A stretch of DNA of 64,000 nt, taken from the NCBI RefSeq assembly GCF_000972495.1, contig NZ_LATM01000002.1, positions 186,001 to 250,000 on the forward strand. The letters run 5' to 3'. Made by a program: the position numbers and the translations under genes. Source of the DNA: Hymenobacter terrenus. Lineage in GTDB: Bacteria > Bacteroidota > Bacteroidia > Cytophagales > Hymenobacteraceae. Each line of letters starts with the position of its first letter. Within the stretch, counting starts at the first letter, position 1. The notes beneath the pieces are model-generated. The model ran no database searches, was not told the DNA's origin, and saw only the letters and a program-made list of their open reading frames with translations. Positions 62,825 to 64,000 of this stretch are shown piece after piece.

Positions 62825-64000
62825 TTAGAGCTTAAGCGTTTGCGCGGTGCCCGTGAGCGTAAGGGTCTGGGTAACGAACTGCCCGGCCGCTGCTTTGGTG
62901 GGCTGCCGCCCGCCCACCGAAATGGTGAAAGCATCGGGGTTGAGCACCCGTTGGCCCGCGTCGCTGATGGTGGAGAAGTCGGCCGGCGCCAGCTGGAAGG
63001 TCACGGTGCGCTGCTCGCCCGGCTTCAGGCTCACGCGCCGGAAGCCCTTGAGCGTACGCAGCTCGGGCTGGTTCTTGCTGGTGGTGTTGGCCAGGTAGAG
63101 CTGCACGATTTCATCGCCGGCTATTTTCCCCGTGTTCTTCACCACGGCGCTCACCGTCACGGGCTGGCCGATGGCGGCCGTGCCGGCCACTTTCAGGCCG
63201 GAGTAAGCAAACGAGGTGTAGCTCAGGCCGTAGCCGAACTCGTAGAGCGGTTGGCCGGTGAAGTAGCGGTAGGTGCGGCCTTTCATGTCGTAGTTGTCGA
63301 AGGCCGGTAGTTGCGTTTCCGAGGTGTAAAAGGTCATCGGCAGGCGGCCGGAGGGGTTCACGGTGCCGGTGAGCACGTCGGCCAGGGCGTTGCCGGCCTG
63401 CTGCCCGCCATACCAGGCCTCCACGATGGCCGGCAGGTGCTGATTTTCCCAGTTCACGGCCACGGCGCTGCCGTTGAGCAGCACCAGCACCACCGGCTTG
63501 CCCAGCGCCTGCACCGCTTGTATCAACTCCAGCTGGGCATCCGGCAACTTGAGCTTGGTGCGGTCGCCCTCGAAAAAGCCGTCCACCGCAAAGCCTTTCA
63601 TGGCCTCGCCTTCGATGCGGGGCGAGAGGCCCATGCACATGACCACGGCGTCGGCCTTCTTACAAATTTCCAGGGCTTTCGCTTGCAGGTTTTGGTTGGG
63701 CACTTCCCACTTCAGCTTGATGACCGGCGCGGGCTTGGTGCTGGCGAAGCGCAGCTCCAGCTTATAGGTTTTGCCGGCCTCTAGCGTCACGTCTTTATAA
63801 AGCAAGTGGGCCTCGTGCTCGTCGTCGATGCGGCACAGCAGGCTGTCATTCAACCGCAGTTCGCCTTTGTCGAAACCGTAAGCGCCCAGGCTGTAGCGGC
63901 CCGACACGGGCGCCTTGAGGTAGCCCCGCCACCGGACGCTGAAATTCTGGCGGTCGAAGGTCTTGACCGGTAGGTCATTAATCCAATAGAAATCAACGTT
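62825..64000 (-). CDS. GH3-family beta-glycosidase, C-terminal part (gene continues past the window)
   Basis: The frame is open to the last base of the window; the GTG at 63907 is internal. The visible 391 residues begin in a PA14 insert (NVDFYWINDLPVKTFDRQNF to KLELRFAST) and return to the GH3 C-terminal sandwich (ADAVVMCMGLSPRIEGE, GKPVVLVLLNGSAVAVNW, EAWYGGQQAGNALADVLTG, GRLPMTFY, YEFGYGLSYTSF). They end with the fibronectin-III-like domain (KNTGKIAGDEIVQLYL, FRRVSLKPGEQ). The N-terminal barrel with the nucleophile Asp lies outside the window. PA14-containing GH3 enzymes are often beta-glucosidases or xylosidases. It heads the visible part of the hydrolase operon. Confidence 0.92.
   Translation of the reverse strand, partial: NVDFYWINDLPVKTFDRQNFSVRWRGYLKAPVSGRYSLGAYGFDKGELRLNDSLLCRIDDEHEAHLLYKDVTLEAGKTYKLELRFASTKPAPVIKLKWEVPNQNLQAKALEICKKADAVVMCMGLSPRIEGEAMKGFAVDGFFEGDRTKLKLPDAQLELIQAVQALGKPVVLVLLNGSAVAVNWENQHLPAIVEAWYGGQQAGNALADVLTGTVNPSGRLPMTFYTSETQLPAFDNYDMKGRTYRYFTGQPLYEFGYGLSYTSFAYSGLKVAGTAAIGQPVTVSAVVKNTGKIAGDEIVQLYLANTTSKNQPELRTLKGFRRVSLKPGEQRTVTFQLAPADFSTISDAGQRVLNPDAFTISVGGRQPTKAAAGQFVTQTLTLTGTAQTLKL

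Noticed and set aside
61604..63310. Long plus-strand open frame (568 codons) opposite GH3 and GH5-like genes
   Set aside because: Antisense shadow of GC-rich coding sequence. The protein has no domain logic and spans two real genes and the gap between them.

Overview
The window looks like chromosome from a Bacteroidota of the Cytophagia type, most likely a Hymenobacter relative. The reasons are high-GC coding sequence, two SusC/SusD outer-membrane pairs, type IX secretion (T9SS) sorting domains, TAnnTTTG-type -7 promoter boxes and few Shine-Dalgarno sites. The genus is an inference. Almost everything serves plant cell-wall glycan breakdown. I found no rRNA, tRNA, CRISPR array, phage genes or intact transposase.

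Region 1 (0.1-8.8 kb, minus strand): a secreted GH10 xylanase, a tiny protein with a 'PLDGG'-transmembrane-Arg tail like a protein-sorting signal, and three secreted parallel beta-helix proteins. Two of the three carry T9SS C-terminal domains.

Region 2 (9-24 kb, minus strand): a long, tightly packed locus. It reads susC, susD, two GH39-like hydrolases, a sodium:solute symporter, then five cytoplasmic enzymes: SDR, RraA-family, heparinase II/III-like, VOC and a medium-chain dehydrogenase. Several stop and start codons overlap. It looks like capture, import and intracellular catabolism of a uronate-containing saccharide.

Region 3 (24.5-38 kb): a second susC/susD pair with an acetylxylan-esterase-like hydrolase and a PL22-like beta-propeller (minus strand). 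It is transcribed away from kduD and an IclR regulator (plus strand). A GH38-like mannosidase and a ROK sugar kinase follow. The two susC upstream regions are diverged copies of each other, which points to a segmental duplication.

Region 4 (38-49 kb): accessory and mosaic. A tetR-SDR pair carries two matching 22-bp operators and is bracketed by a 40-bp inverted repeat. Then come DUF5996, a Rid-family protein, an EamA exporter with a broken partial duplicate behind it, a cupin, an AraC-methyltransferase fusion, a SIS-domain sugar isomerase and a GH63-like glucosidase.

Region 5 (49.6-56 kb): a Fur-family regulator, a decaying ABC/DUF3526-type/TonB-receptor operon (5'-truncated ATPase, two broken permeases, receptor fragment), a lipoprotein coiled coil with a heptad-phased histidine stripe, and a MerC-like membrane protein. 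A perfect 22-bp inverted repeat lies between the last two genes, and its core resembles a site in front of fur. This metal-related block holds the most unusual observations.

Region 6 (56-64 kb, minus strand): a compact hydrolase operon, GH3 (running off the window end), GH5-like, GH30, CE6-like esterase and GH92 mannosidase, with a 33-bp perfect inverted repeat between the last two.
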